From Bacteroidales bacterium (lineage in GTDB: Bacteria > Bacteroidota > Bacteroidia > Bacteroidales > Muribaculaceae): DNA of 64,000 nucleotides. The notes beneath the pieces are model-generated. The model worked only from the letters and a program-made list of their open reading frames with translations, was not told the origin of the DNA and made no database searches. How positions within the stretch are numbered: the first letter of the stretch is position 1; every line of letters starts with the position of its first letter. Position numbers and translations under genes: made by a program. Below, one piece after another: positions 17,357 to 26,196 of this stretch. The stretch lies in NCBI GenBank assembly GCA_004557825.1, contig SFFL01000003.1, positions 124,001 to 188,000 of the forward strand, in the 5' to 3' direction.

Positions 17357-20341
17357 ATGGCGAGAACAAAAATAAGTAAAGTTGCGAAGGACCTCAATGT
17401 GGCCCTCCCCACCGTTGTGGACTTCCTCCGCAGTAAAAACATCACCGTCGACGATAATCCCAATGCCCGCATTGAAGATGATGTTGTCGAAATCTTAGTG
17501 AAAGAATTCAAAAGCGACAAAGACCTCAAGACGAAATCGGAGCAGTTCTCGTCGGAAAGAATGCAGCAGCGCGAAAAAGCGAGGCCCGCTAAGCCCGTGG
17601 AGGAAATCAAACTCCCGTCGGAGCTTAACAAGCCGCGTATTATCGGGAAAATCGAGCTTGACAAGCACGGCAATCCCGTGAAGCTGCAGGAGTCTAAGGC
17701 CGAGCCGGCACCGGCTCCCAAGGCCGAAGCCCCCAAAGCGGAACCCGCCAAGGCTGCTGCCGCTCCCGCTAAGCCCGCACCCGTGGCTGAGAAAGCGCCT
17801 GAGGTCAAGGCTGAGGCACCTGCCGCAAAGCCTGCCGAGGCAGCTCCCGCAGTGAAGGAACCGGTCAAGGCTCCCAAGGCTGAGGCTCCCGTGAAAGCTG
17901 AGGTACCTGCCAAGGCTGAGACTCCTGCCAAGAAGGAGGCTCCCGTGAAGGATGAAGCTCCTGCCAAACCGCAGCCTGCAGCCGAGCAGAAAGCTCCTGC
18001 TGAGAAGGCTCCCGCTGAAAATGCCAAGGAGACTCCCGCACCTGCTGCCGAAGCAGCTCCGCAGGATGAGGATGAGGTGGAAATCTTCACCACCGGTCTG
18101 CCGGCCAACCGTCCGCAGATCAATGTCGTGGGCAAGATTGACCTCTCGGCTATCAACCAGTCTACCCGCCCGCGCAAGAAAAGCAAGGAGGAGCGCCGCA
18201 ACGAGCGCCTGGCCAAGCAGCAGGGTGCTTCCGGTGCAGCCGGTGGCGAGTCGGATCGCCGCAAGCGTAAACGCATTGCCTCGAAAGAGAAAATTGATAT
18301 TGAGAAACAGGGCAACCAGCCCTCCGACGGTCGCGCCGGTCGCGGCGGCCGTGACGGCAGAGGTGGCCGCGGCGCCGACAACGCGCGTGGCGGCAAAAAC
18401 GCATCCCGCAACCGCAATCAGCACGTCGAAGTCAACGAAGAAGATGTGCAGAAGCAGGTTAAAGAGGTGCTCGCCCGCCTTACCGCAAAGGATAAGGGCC
18501 AGAAGAAGGGCGTGAAGTGGCGTAAGGAAAAACGCGAGGCTGTGGCCGAGCGCGAAGCCAGCGCAGCCGCTGCAGCCGCAGCCGAATCGAAGACACTGAA
18601 GCTCACCGAGTTCGTGACGGCCAACGACCTTGCCTCGATGATGGATGTGCCCATCAATAAAGTCATCGGCACCTGTATGAATATCGGCGTGATGGTATCA
18701 ATCAACCAGCGCCTCGATGCCGAGACCATCAACCTTGTGGCAGATGAATTCGGCTTCAAGACCGAGTTTGTTTCCGCCGAAGTGGTTGAGGCCATCACAC
18801 AGGAGGAAGATGATGAAAAAGACTTGCAGTCGCGTCCGCCTATCGTCACAGTGATGGGCCACGTCGACCACGGTAAGACATCGTTGCTTGACTATATCCG
18901 CAAGGCCAACGTTATCGCCGGTGAGGCCGGCGGTATCACCCAGCATATCGGTGCATACAATGTGAAGCTTTCCGACGGCCGTCATATCACCTTCCTGGAT
19001 ACCCCGGGCCATGAGGCGTTTACGGCTATGCGTGCCCGTGGTGCCAAGGTTACCGACCTCTGTATCATCATCGTGGCAGCCGACGACGATGTAATGCCCC
19101 AGACCGTTGAGGCTATCAATCACGCCTCCGCAGCCGGTGTGCCCATCGTATTCGCCATCAACAAGATAGATAAACCTGCCGCCAACCCCGACAAAATCAA
19201 GGAGGAGCTGGCGGGTATGAATTACCTCGTGGAGGAATGGGGCGGCAAATATCAGTCGCAGGACATTTCCGCCAAGAAGGGCATAGGTGTGCCTGAACTG
19301 CTTGAGAAGGTGCTTCTCGAGGCCGAGATGCTCGACCTCAAGGCCAACCCCAACCGCAACGCCACCGGTTCGATTATCGAATCGTCGCTCGACAAGGGTC
19401 GCGGTTATGTAGCCACGGTGCTTGTGCAGAACGGCACCCTACGCGTGGGCGACATCATCCTCGCCGGTACTCATTTCGGCAAGGTGAAGGCTATGTTCAA
19501 CGAACGTAACCAGCGCATCAAGGAGGCCGGTCCGGCCGAACCTGCGCTGATTCTCGGTCTGAACGGCGCACCTACTGCCGGCGACACCTTCACGGTGCTC
19601 GATTCCGAGCAGGAAGCCCGCGAAATCGCCACCAAGCGCCAGCAGCTGCAGCGCGAGCTCTCCAACCGCACCGCCAAGCGCCTTACCCTCGACGAAGTGG
19701 CCCGCCGCCAGTCGCTGGGTTCCTTCCAGGAACTCAATGTCATCGTCAAGGGCGATGTGGACGGCTCCATAGAGGCCCTCAGCGATTCGCTTATCAAGCT
19801 GTCGACGGCAGAGATTCAGGTCAATGTCATCCATAAGGCTGTAGGTGAAATCTCGGAAAGCGATGTCAACCTGGCAGCTGCCTCCGATGCCATCATTATC
19901 GGTTTCCAGGTGCGCCCGTCGCAGGCTGCCCGTCGCGAAGCCGAGCGTGAAGGTGTGGAAATCCGCCTCTATTCGGTTATCTATCAGGCCATCGAGGAGG
20001 TTAAGGACGCTATGGAAGGTATGCTTGCTCCCGAACTCAAGGAGGAGGTTACCGGTACTGCCGAGGTGCTCGAGACTTACAAGATTTCCAAGGTCGGCAC
20101 CATTGCCGGTGCCATCGTCCGCGAAGGCAAAATCAAGCGTACCAACAAAGTTCGCGTTATCCGCGACGGCATTGTGCGCTACACCGGCGCTCTCGGGTCG
20201 CTCAAGCGCTTCAAGGATGATGCCAAGGAAGTTGTGGCCGGTCTTGAGTGCGGTCTGTCCATCCAGGGCTACAACGATATTGTCGCCGGCGATATCATTG
20301 AAGGCTTCGAGGAAGTGGAAGTTGCCCGCGCCCTCAACTAA
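17357..20341 (+). CDS. infB: translation initiation factor IF-2
   Basis: A 994-residue GTPase that places initiator tRNA on the 30S subunit. The N-terminal IF2_N-like domain ([19 protein letters not shown]) is followed by a long Lys/Ala/Pro/Glu linker (about 110-260) and a Gly/Arg-rich segment (about 315-355). The GTPase motifs are GHVDHGKTS near residue 501, DTPGHEAF, and [11 protein letters not shown]. The C-terminal domains end ...[12 protein letters not shown]. The alanine/proline linker is of variable length in the family. It is the last gene of the operon, 108 bases after nusA. Confidence 0.97.
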   Translation: MARTKISKVAKDLNVALPTVVDFLRSKNITVDDNPNARIEDDVVEILVKEFKSDKDLKTKSEQFSSERMQQREKARPAKPVEEIKLPSELNKPRIIGKIELDKHGNPVKLQESKAEPAPAPKAEAPKAEPAKAAAAPAKPAPVAEKAPEVKAEAPAAKPAEAAPAVKEPVKAPKAEAPVKAEVPAKAETPAKKEAPVKDEAPAKPQPAAEQKAPAEKAPAENAKETPAPAAEAAPQDEDEVEIFTTGLPANRPQINVVGKIDLSAINQSTRPRKKSKEERRNERLAKQQGASGAAGGESDRRKRKRIASKEKIDIEKQGNQPSDGRAGRGGRDGRGGRGADNARGGKNASRNRNQHVEVNEEDVQKQVKEVLARLTAKDKGQKKGVKWRKEKREAVAEREASAAAAAAAESKTLKLTEFVTANDLASMMDVPINKVIGTCMNIGVMVSINQRLDAETINLVADEFGFKTEFVSAEVVEAITQEEDDEKDLQSRPPIVTVMGHVDHGKTSLLDYIRKANVIAGEAGGITQHIGAYNVKLSDGRHITFLDTPGHEAFTAMRARGAKVTDLCIIIVAADDDVMPQTVEAINHASAAGVPIVFAINKIDKPAANPDKIKEELAGMNYLVEEWGGKYQSQDISAKKGIGVPELLEKVLLEAEMLDLKANPNRNATGSIIESSLDKGRGYVATVLVQNGTLRVGDIILAGTHFGKVKAMFNERNQRIKEAGPAEPALILGLNGAPTAGDTFTVLDSEQEAREIATKRQQLQRELSNRTAKRLTLDEVARRQSLGSFQELNVIVKGDVDGSIEALSDSLIKLSTAEIQVNVIHKAVGEISESDVNLAAASDAIIIGFQVRPSQAARREAEREGVEIRLYSVIYQAIEEVKDAMEGMLAPELKEEVTGTAEVLETYKISKVGTIAGAIVREGKIKRTNKVRVIRDGIVRYTGALGSLKRFKDDAKEVVAGLECGLSIQGYNDIVAGDIIEGFEEVEVARALN

Positions 20342-20447
20342 GCTTCGGCTCGGTTTCGACCTGTTTAGGTTTAACCCCCGGTCCCGTATAGCCCGGTCAA
20401 CAATAAGCTTCGAATCGGCATAAGCTGATTCCGCGACACTGATTCTG

Positions 20448-21011
20448 ATGATTTATTATCATATTAATGTAGGTTCTAATCTCGGCGACAGCCGCTCCCT
20501 GCTGGAGCGTGCTGTCGCCGAGATATTTTCGTTGGATGAAATTCCGGATTCTGCCGAATGGCCCCGCCGGAGCAGCATTGTGGAGAGCGAGGCCTGGGGA
20601 TATGAGTCGGAGCACCGCTTTCTGAATATCGGTGTGGAAATCCGAAGCAACCTGGAGCCGGAGGAAATGCTCACCCGCCTGCAAGCCATCGAACGCAGAA
20701 TCTCCCCGCTTTCGCATCGCAACCCCGACGGCACCTACCGCGACCGCCTTATTGATATCGACCTGATTTTTGCTCATCCCCTCACCATCGCCACCCTCAC
20801 TAACAACCATCTCGCCAACGACCCTCTCACCGATGATACCTTCGCCGATGATTCCGCCCCTGGCATCACCTATTGCTGCCCTACACTAACCTTGCCACAC
20901 CCCAGAGCCTTTGAGCGCGAATTCGTAATGGCCCCCATCCGCGAGCTTCACCCCCTTTGCCCCAATTACCCCCGCCTCCTCGGCAAAATAGTGCCTTATG
21001 ACAAAGCCTAA
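20448..21011 (+). CDS. folK: 2-amino-4-hydroxy-6-hydroxymethyldihydropteridine diphosphokinase
   Basis: A 187-residue cytoplasmic HPPK that pyrophosphorylates 6-hydroxymethyl-dihydropterin in folate synthesis. Family blocks seen are INVGSNLGDSRSLLERAV, NPDGTYRDRLIDIDLIF and LTLPHPRAFEREFVMAPI. Between IDIDLIF and LTLPHPR it carries an extra stretch of about 25-30 residues built on a 30-bp in-frame tandem repeat (LTNNHLAND / LTDDTFADD), which is not in typical HPPKs. The last codons and stop start a 13-bp tandem repeat. Confidence 0.9.
   Translation: MIYYHINVGSNLGDSRSLLERAVAEIFSLDEIPDSAEWPRRSSIVESEAWGYESEHRFLNIGVEIRSNLEPEEMLTRLQAIERRISPLSHRNPDGTYRDRLIDIDLIFAHPLTIATLTNNHLANDPLTDDTFADDSAPGITYCCPTLTLPHPRAFEREFVMAPIRELHPLCPNYPRLLGKIVPYDKA
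20796..20855 (+). repeat. 30-bp in-frame tandem repeat inside folK
   Basis: Two diverged 30-bp units (20796-20825 and 20826-20855), both starting CTCAC, encode LTNNHLANDP and LTDDTFADDS. A related half unit CTCACCATCGCCACC precedes them at 20781-20795. The unit length keeps the reading frame. Confidence 0.7.
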
Positions 21012-21038
21012 AGTCAAAGCCTACAGTCAAAGTTGAAA
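21000..21038 (+). repeat. 13-bp tandem repeat starting in the last codons of folK
   Basis: The units are GACAAAGCCTAAA (21000-21012), GTCAAAGCCTACA (21013-21025) and GTCAAAGTTGAAA (21026-21038). The first contains the final Lys-Ala codons and the TAA stop of folK. Confidence 0.85.
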
Positions 21039-21064
21039 CGGTGAGAAAATTCGGGGGATAAAAG

Positions 21065-21095
21065 TTTGCAGTTAGGCTTTTTTTCTGTACTTTTG
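21065..21095 (+). promoter_or_regulatory. promoter of the kdsD-like gene
   Basis: TTTG at 21065-21068 and TACTTTTG at 21088-21095 are 19 bases apart, a full match. The -7 element ends eight bases before the ATG at 21104, so the predicted mRNA has almost no leader. Confidence 0.7.
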
Positions 21096-21103
21096 TGTGT
21101 TTT

Positions 21104-21715
21104 ATGGACATAAAGAATACCATGCGCGACATTCTCCAGGCGGAGAGTCTCGCGATTAAGAACATACCGGTCACCGACGATTATCAGATAGCCGTCGATC
21201 TCATCGTAGAGCATGTCGCCCAAAAAGGCGGCAAACTTGTCACTTCCGGCATGGGAAAGGCCGGGCAGATTGCTATGAATATAGCCACAACATTCTGCTC
21301 CACAGGCATTCCCGCTGTGAACCTGCATCCTGCTGAGGCGCAGCATGGCGATCTTGGCATCCTGCAGGCCAATGATGTGATGCTGCTGATATCCAATTCC
21401 GGCAAAACCCGCGAGATTGTGGAGCTGGTGAACCTTGCCCGCAATCTTGTGCCTAATATTCCGATTATCGTTATCACCGGCAACTGCAATTCGCCGTTGG
21501 CCGACCTGGCCGACGCTACGCTGTGGACCGGCGGTGCGCCTGAGGTTTGTCCGCTGGGGCTTACCCCCACCACATCGACCACGATGATGACGGTAATTGG
21601 CGATATCTTGGTGGTAAGCTGTATGAAAATCACCGGTTTCACTGCGCAGGAGTATGCTCTGCGTCATCACGGCGGTTATCTCGGTCACGCCGCCCGAACC
21701 CTTAACAACAACTGA
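21104..21715 (+). CDS. KdsD/GutQ-like SIS-domain sugar-phosphate isomerase
   Basis: A 203-residue single SIS-domain protein without CBS domains. Visible are VTSGMGKAGQIAMNIATTF, HPAEAQHGDLGIL, the SIS-type ISNSGKTREIVELV and the C-terminal HHGGYLG. It closely follows the arabinose-5-phosphate isomerase family, which makes the first intermediate of Kdo for lipopolysaccharide; the CBS-less form is common in Bacteroidetes. The ATG at 21104 is preferred to the in-frame GTG at 21095, which overlaps the promoter. ribH follows two bases later. Confidence 0.85.
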   Translation: MDIKNTMRDILQAESLAIKNIPVTDDYQIAVDLIVEHVAQKGGKLVTSGMGKAGQIAMNIATTFCSTGIPAVNLHPAEAQHGDLGILQANDVMLLISNSGKTREIVELVNLARNLVPNIPIIVITGNCNSPLADLADATLWTGGAPEVCPLGLTPTTSTTMMTVIGDILVVSCMKITGFTAQEYALRHHGGYLGHAARTLNNN

Positions 21716-21717
21716 CT

Positions 21718-22209
21718 ATGTCAACTTCAATAGCCGGGGCAGCTCCCTCGGGGCAGCTTCCCAAAATCGAAGGCCTGCGTGTGGCCATTGTGGCTGCCGA
21801 ATGGAACGGCCACATCACCTCGGCCCTCACCGACGGCGCGCTGAAAGTGTTTGCCGATGAGGGGTATCCCGCCGGGGATATTGACGTGTACCATGTGCCT
21901 GGTGCTGTGGAACTTACCTACGCTGCATCGCAACTGATTGAGGCTTCGCTCTACGATGCGGTGATAGTCTTTGGCTGCGTTATCCGCGGCGGTACACCGC
22001 ATTTCGATTATGTGTGCCAGAGCGTCACACAGGGAGTCACTTCGCTTAATGCCGACTGCGACATCCCGGTAATTTTCGGAGTGCTCACCGTCGACTGCGA
22101 GCAGGATGCCCTCGACCGCGCCGGTGGTGCGCTCGGGAATAAAGGCTCCGAAGCCGCCGAAGCTGCCATCAAGATGGTGGATTTCACCCGCAAGGTGAAG
22201 GACATCTGA
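21718..22209 (+). CDS. ribH: 6,7-dimethyl-8-ribityllumazine synthase
   Basis: A 163-residue cytoplasmic enzyme that condenses 5-amino-6-ribitylamino-uracil with 3,4-dihydroxy-2-butanone 4-phosphate, the step before riboflavin. Typical blocks are AAEWNGHITSALTDGAL, VPGAVELTYAASQL, GCVIRGGTPHFDYVC with the catalytic-loop His, and FGVLTVDCEQDALDRAGG. It starts two bases after the kdsD-like stop, so the two are likely co-transcribed. Confidence 0.95.
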   Translation: MSTSIAGAAPSGQLPKIEGLRVAIVAAEWNGHITSALTDGALKVFADEGYPAGDIDVYHVPGAVELTYAASQLIEASLYDAVIVFGCVIRGGTPHFDYVCQSVTQGVTSLNADCDIPVIFGVLTVDCEQDALDRAGGALGNKGSEAAEAAIKMVDFTRKVKDI

Positions 22210-22221
22210 ATCGAATAGCTA

Positions 22222-22255
22222 TATAAGATTTATAATTCTTATAAGATTTAAAAGA
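22222..22255. repeat. short A/T-rich direct repeat after ribH
   Basis: TATAAGATTTA occurs twice with an 18-base period, starting 12 bases after the ribH stop, in the 65-base spacer before the RsmI-type gene. Confidence 0.6.
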
Positions 22256-22274
22256 TATACCGTATCATAGAGAA

Positions 22275-22979
22275 ATGCAAGCTGCCCTGTATCTGTTTCC
22301 TGTGCCACTCGACAACGATGCCGACATAAGCGTATCGTTGCCGCCGCACAATATCGCGCTGATCAGGGAGATACGGCATTTCATCGTGGAGAATGTGCGT
22401 TCGGCGCGCCGTTTTCTCAAGAAGTGCGATCGCACAATCGACATTGATGCGCTGGAGTTTACGGTGCTCGATGAACATACCCGCATCGAGGCTGTGTCGC
22501 CGATGCTCGACCCTCTCCGCCGCGGAGAACCTATGGGCGTGATTTCCGAAGCAGGTTGTCCGGCTGTGGCCGACCCTGGCGCCGATGTGGTGGCTGTGGC
22601 GCAGCGCGAAGGACTGAAAGTGGTGCCGCTTGTGGGCCCGTCGAGCATACTGATGTCGCTGATGGGATCCGGCTTCAATGGTCAGAGCTTTGCCTTCAAT
22701 GGCTATCTGCCTATCCATCAGCCGCAGCGCGCGGCAAAATTGCGCGAAATGGAGCGCAGAATCACACGCGAGCGGCAGACGCAGATTTTCATCGAGACGC
22801 CTTACCGCAACAACAAACTGATCGCCGAGTTGTGCGGCACGCTCCCGGGCGACCGCCTGCTGTGCGTGGCTTCCGGCATCACCGGCTCCGACGAAAAAAT
22901 CGTCACTCGGCCGTTAAGTCAGTGGAAAACAGAGAAATATAATTTCGATAAGATCCCCTCAATCTTCCTCCTGTTCTGA
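22275..22979 (+). CDS. RsmI-type SAM-dependent methyltransferase (tetrapyrrole methylase fold)
   Basis: A 234-residue protein of the uroporphyrin/tetrapyrrole methylase superfamily, in the branch containing the 16S rRNA C1402 2'-O-methyltransferase RsmI. Diagnostic blocks are GVISEAGCPAVADPGADVV, VPLVGPSSILMSLMGSGFNGQ and FIETPYRNNKLI. It lacks the C-terminal extension of longer RsmI proteins, as usual for the short Bacteroidetes form. Its last codon and stop begin a 19-bp tandem repeat. Confidence 0.85.
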   Translation: MQAALYLFPVPLDNDADISVSLPPHNIALIREIRHFIVENVRSARRFLKKCDRTIDIDALEFTVLDEHTRIEAVSPMLDPLRRGEPMGVISEAGCPAVADPGADVVAVAQREGLKVVPLVGPSSILMSLMGSGFNGQSFAFNGYLPIHQPQRAAKLREMERRITRERQTQIFIETPYRNNKLIAELCGTLPGDRLLCVASGITGSDEKIVTRPLSQWKTEKYNFDKIPSIFLLF

Positions 22980-23030
22980 TATTTACATCTGATTCTGATA
23001 TTCACCTTCTATTCTGATATTCACTTCCGG
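22974..23030 (+). repeat. 19-bp tandem repeat starting at the RsmI-gene stop codon
   Basis: Three units (22974-22992, 22993-23011, 23012-23030) all begin TTCTGATATT(T/C)AC. The first TTC TGA is the last codon and stop of the gene. Because 19 is not a multiple of three, the three TGA triplets fall in all three frames. The array ends two bases before the next ATG. Confidence 0.9.
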
Positions 23031-23032
23031 CA

Positions 23033-24100
23033 ATGGCCAGATATAAAAAACGTCCCTCTTACGATGAGTCGGTTCCCGGCTTGTTCGACGCCCTGGAAGA
23101 CAACATCCTCCTCCCGGGGGTTGAGCCGTTGCCTATGCACTCGTCGATAGAGAAAGCTGCCCGCCGGGCTGCTGCCGGGCGCCGCGAGGAGAAATTAGAA
23201 GAGGAGGAAATGTTTGGCTCCGACGACTTTTCGCCGCTGGAGCTTTCGGGCAAAGCCGACCGGCTGAATTTCATTTCGTTCGGGTCGGGCAGTTCGGGCA
23301 ACTGCTCCTATATCGGCGACGATAATGAGGGGATGTTGATTGATGCCGGGGTGGCACCCGATGTCGTGGAGAAAGAGCTGGCGCGCCACGGCATAGGCGT
23401 CGATCGCATCCGTGCGGTGCTGGTGACCCACGACCATTCCGACCATGTGCGGTATATTTATCCGCTGGTGAGGAAACGCTTCCAAATAGGGGTTTACTGC
23501 ACACCGCGCACGCTCAACGGCATTCTGCGCCGGCATAGCATCTCCAACCGCATTAAGGATTACCACCACGCCATATATAAGGAGCATCCTTTCCGTGTGG
23601 GAAATTTCACTGTTACTGCCTTTGAGGTGAGTCACGACGGCACCGACAATTCGGGATTCATTATCCGTTACGGCGGCCGCAATATGGTGGTGGCTACCGA
23701 TATGGGCGTGATTACCGAGCGGGCCGATTTCTATATGCGTCAGGCTGATTATCTGATGATTGAGGCCAATTACGACGAGCAGATGCTTGCCAACGGCACC
23801 TACCCCGAGTATCTCAAGGCGCGCATCCGGTCGGCATTGGGGCATCTGGGCAATACCGATACGGCGGAATATCTGCGCAAGATTTATACGCCCAAGCTTC
23901 GCAATGTATTTCTGTGCCACCTGAGCAAGGATAACAACAAGCCTGAACTGGCGCTCGCGGAGGTGGAGAAAGCTCTTACCGAGGCCGGAGCCACGGTTGG
24001 CGACGGCTCCAACTCGCCTTTTGCCCGGCTGGCTTCGGTGCAGCTGATGGCGCTGCCGCGCTTCGATGCCACACCGATGATCCCGCTGCTGCTCCGCTGA
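23033..24100 (+). CDS. YycJ/WalJ-like metallo-beta-lactamase-fold hydrolase
   Basis: A 355-residue protein. The N-terminal ~75 residues are a charged extension without a recognisable domain. The metallo-beta-lactamase fold follows with SFGSGSSGNCSYIG, the metal-binding THDHSDH motif near residue 135, HDGTDNSGF, and ATDMGVI. YycJ-like enzymes are proposed nucleases or phosphodiesterases in cell-wall or DNA-repair pathways; the substrate is unknown. The start follows the 19-bp repeat directly. Confidence 0.85.
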   Translation: MARYKKRPSYDESVPGLFDALEDNILLPGVEPLPMHSSIEKAARRAAAGRREEKLEEEEMFGSDDFSPLELSGKADRLNFISFGSGSSGNCSYIGDDNEGMLIDAGVAPDVVEKELARHGIGVDRIRAVLVTHDHSDHVRYIYPLVRKRFQIGVYCTPRTLNGILRRHSISNRIKDYHHAIYKEHPFRVGNFTVTAFEVSHDGTDNSGFIIRYGGRNMVVATDMGVITERADFYMRQADYLMIEANYDEQMLANGTYPEYLKARIRSALGHLGNTDTAEYLRKIYTPKLRNVFLCHLSKDNNKPELALAEVEKALTEAGATVGDGSNSPFARLASVQLMALPRFDATPMIPLLLR

Positions 24101-24180
24101 ACCGATGGTAGCTCGCGCTAAAGCGGAGCGCCTGAACAAAAAAGCTTAACGCGGAGGCCCTCGGAAATCTAACCGGTAGA

Positions 24181-24330
24181 TTAATTGGTGAGATGTGATG
24201 GAGGGGGCGGGCTTCGAGCCGGTAATTAATTGAGGAGATGTGATAGGGGAGGACGGGCTACGAGCCGGTAATTAATTGAGGAGCCGGTAATTAATTGAGG
24301 AAGCGGGCGATGTGATAGAGGGGACGGGCT
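24181..24330 (-). repeat. degenerate tandem copies of the 3' end of the GT2 gene
   Basis: The block starting TTAATTGAGGA (complement of the last codons and stop) occurs at 24291 (native), 24272, 24226 and, as TTAATTGGTGA, at 24181. The longer copies also repeat the following GATGTGATRG...GGGCT sequence. On the minus strand the native end reads ARPLYHIARFLN-stop, while the copies would read ARPPLSHLLN-stop and ARPLHHISPIN-stop in other frames. Confidence 0.85.
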
Positions 24331-25235
24331 TTTACTTCGTTGAAGATGCGGCCAAGATAGAGACCGATTACTCCGAGGCTGATGAGGATGAAGCCTCCTA
24401 CCATCCATATCGAAAGCATAAGCGACGCCCAGCCGTGGACCGCCGTGTGCATAATGAGCGAGTAAATCACATATACACCTATGCCCAGGCTGATGAGCAG
24501 GAAGATGATGCCGAGCCACAGTATGGCGTAGAGCGGTTTTACTGAGAAAGATGTGATGCCGTTGAGCGCCAGCGTGAGCATTTTTGAGAGCGAATATTTG
24601 GAGTGGCCGGCGGTGCGCGGCGAAATCACATCATCCACAGTGGTGGAGGGGAAGCCGATTTGCGGGATGATGCCTCGCAGATAGAGGTTTTTCTCCGGAT
24701 ATTGGGCGAGGGCATCAAGCACGCGCCGAGAGAGCAGACGGAAGTCGGCGTGATTGTAGATGGCATTTACACCCATCGACTTCTGCAGCTTATAGAAAGC
24801 CTGAGCCGAGAGGCGCTTGAGCACCGGGTCGGCCGTGCGCTGCACTTTCACCCCGTACACCACATCGTAGCCTTCGGCATAAGCCTTGACCATTTTGGGG
24901 ATGGCTTCCAGGTCGTCCTGCAGATCGGCGTCGATAGTTATCACGGCGTCGCACATATCCCGCGCCGTCATCATCCCCGCCATTATGGCATTCTGGTGCC
25001 CTACGTTGTGAGCCAGGTCCACCCCCTTGAAGCGGACGGGGTCGGCCTTGTGAAGCTCCTCGATGATCTGCCAGGTGGCGTCGCGGCTTCCGTCGTTGAC
25101 AAAGAGCACAAAACTGTCGGGAGAGATTTCGCCGGCGGCTATCATTGTGTTATACAGAGCGTTGAGGCGCTCTGATGATGAGTGGAGCACGGCCTCCTCA
25201 TTATAGCAGGGCGAAACTATGGCGAGCTTTATCAT
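24291..25235 (-). CDS. family 2 glycosyltransferase (ArnC/DPM1-like)
   Basis: A 314-residue membrane-attached glycosyltransferase. The GT2 domain opens with IVSPCYNEEAVL, has the nucleotide/metal DAD motif in ITIDADLQDD, and FRLLSRRVLDAL. Two transmembrane helices follow near residues 230-300, as in polyprenyl-phosphate sugar transferases such as ArnC, GtrB and DPM synthases. It would load a sugar onto undecaprenyl phosphate. Its start overlaps the stop of the upstream deacetylase by four bases, so the two are translationally coupled. Its 3' end is duplicated downstream. Confidence 0.88.
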   Translation of the reverse strand: MIKLAIVSPCYNEEAVLHSSSERLNALYNTMIAAGEISPDSFVLFVNDGSRDATWQIIEELHKADPVRFKGVDLAHNVGHQNAIMAGMMTARDMCDAVITIDADLQDDLEAIPKMVKAYAEGYDVVYGVKVQRTADPVLKRLSAQAFYKLQKSMGVNAIYNHADFRLLSRRVLDALAQYPEKNLYLRGIIPQIGFPSTTVDDVISPRTAGHSKYSLSKMLTLALNGITSFSVKPLYAILWLGIIFLLISLGIGVYVIYSLIMHTAVHGWASLMLSIWMVGGFILISLGVIGLYLGRIFNEVKARPLYHIARFLN

Positions 25236-26011
25236 ATCTTGTATTGTCTTGCAAATTCAGAAAAAGTGGCGAACTGTGCACCGGCTCGCTGAAACATATC
25301 TATCACGCTGTCGAGGCGATGCTCCATACCGGCACCGGCGTGGTTGCGGCTGATGAAGCCCACCTTGAACTCCGGATGCTCACCCAGGGGGAAGAATTCC
25401 CACGGGTGGAAATATGTGGCGAAATATCCGTCGTGCTTCCAGCAGCGCATCGCCAGTTTGCGGTAAAGCCAAAGAGAAAAATTGTGGAGCGCGAGCCAGA
25501 AGAGCGGAATCCTCAGCGTGGGGGTCACGGCGGTGGGAATCTGGAGCACACCGTCGCGCATAAAGGGAGTGCGCGGGTCGCGCAGGTGGTTGTAATGCCC
25601 CGGAATCCAGCAAGGATTCAGCGAGGAATTGTATTTGTATCCGGCCTTGCGAATATCTTCGTCAGACACCGGGAACATACGCGGCTGCCGATAACCTGCC
25701 ACCTCCTGGCCGGTAAGTTCGCGCAGCCGTTGGCGCGACCGGAATACATCCTGCGGCTCCGGGTGCCAGTGGTCGCAGCCGTGAGCTGCCACCTCGTGCC
25801 CTTCGGCCACGATGCGGGCCATAATGTCGGGAGCGTTTTCTGCGAAGTTGGTCGTGCAGAAGAAAGTGGCGCGTACACCCCGCGCTTTCAGAATGTCGAG
25901 GATATGCGTGGTGCCGTAGCGCGACACCTTCATCGCCTCCTCCAGCGGAAAATCCACTCCGCTTTCGCGGGGAACATCGAACTCCTCGGTGTCAAAACTG
26001 AGCAATATCAT
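25232..26011 (-). CDS. polysaccharide deacetylase (NodB-like)
   Basis: A 259-residue carbohydrate esterase 4-type protein. The motifs are LLSFDTEEFD (catalytic Asp and metal Asp/Glu), AAHGCDHWH (the two metal histidines) and GYRQPRMF. There is no signal peptide, so it probably acts in the cytoplasm on a lipid-linked or nucleotide-linked sugar. It forms an overlapping pair with the GT2 gene and diverges from an ArnT-like transferase. Deformylases and deacetylases of this kind (for example ArnD) accompany ArnC/ArnT. Confidence 0.85.
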   Translation of the reverse strand: MILLSFDTEEFDVPRESGVDFPLEEAMKVSRYGTTHILDILKARGVRATFFCTTNFAENAPDIMARIVAEGHEVAAHGCDHWHPEPQDVFRSRQRLRELTGQEVAGYRQPRMFPVSDEDIRKAGYKYNSSLNPCWIPGHYNHLRDPRTPFMRDGVLQIPTAVTPTLRIPLFWLALHNFSLWLYRKLAMRCWKHDGYFATYFHPWEFFPLGEHPEFKVGFISRNHAGAGMEHRLDSVIDMFQRAGAQFATFSEFARQYKI

Positions 26012-26045
26012 ATATTAATGATGTATTGAATGCGACTATTTTCTG

Positions 26046-26053
26046 CAAAATTA
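26046..26053 (-). promoter_or_regulatory. -7 promoter element of the deacetylase-GT2 pair
   Basis: The minus strand reads TAATTTTG, a perfect TAnnTTTG match, about 35 bases before the ATG at 26011. No clear -33 element is seen. Confidence 0.45.
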
Positions 26054-26196
26054 TGAAATTTTCATCACTCTGCCTAAAAAATCAGCTGTCTGCACTCCGG
26101 TGTCACCGGTGTAAATTAGCGGGATGTAAGAGAAAATTGGAAGGGAGGGGAGATTTTCAAAGGAAAATTCGTAACTTCGCGACAAAATCCACACTT

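Noticed and set aside
17344..18424. Overlapping antisense open frames opposite the infB linker
   Set aside because: Low-complexity Ser/Ala/Gly or Leu/Arg translations reflect the repetitive Lys/Ala/Pro linker read backwards.
26026..26196. 57-codon N-terminal extension of the ArnT-like protein
   Set aside because: Its sequence is Cys/Lys-rich without membrane character, and it spans the region where the promoter elements of both divergent genes lie.
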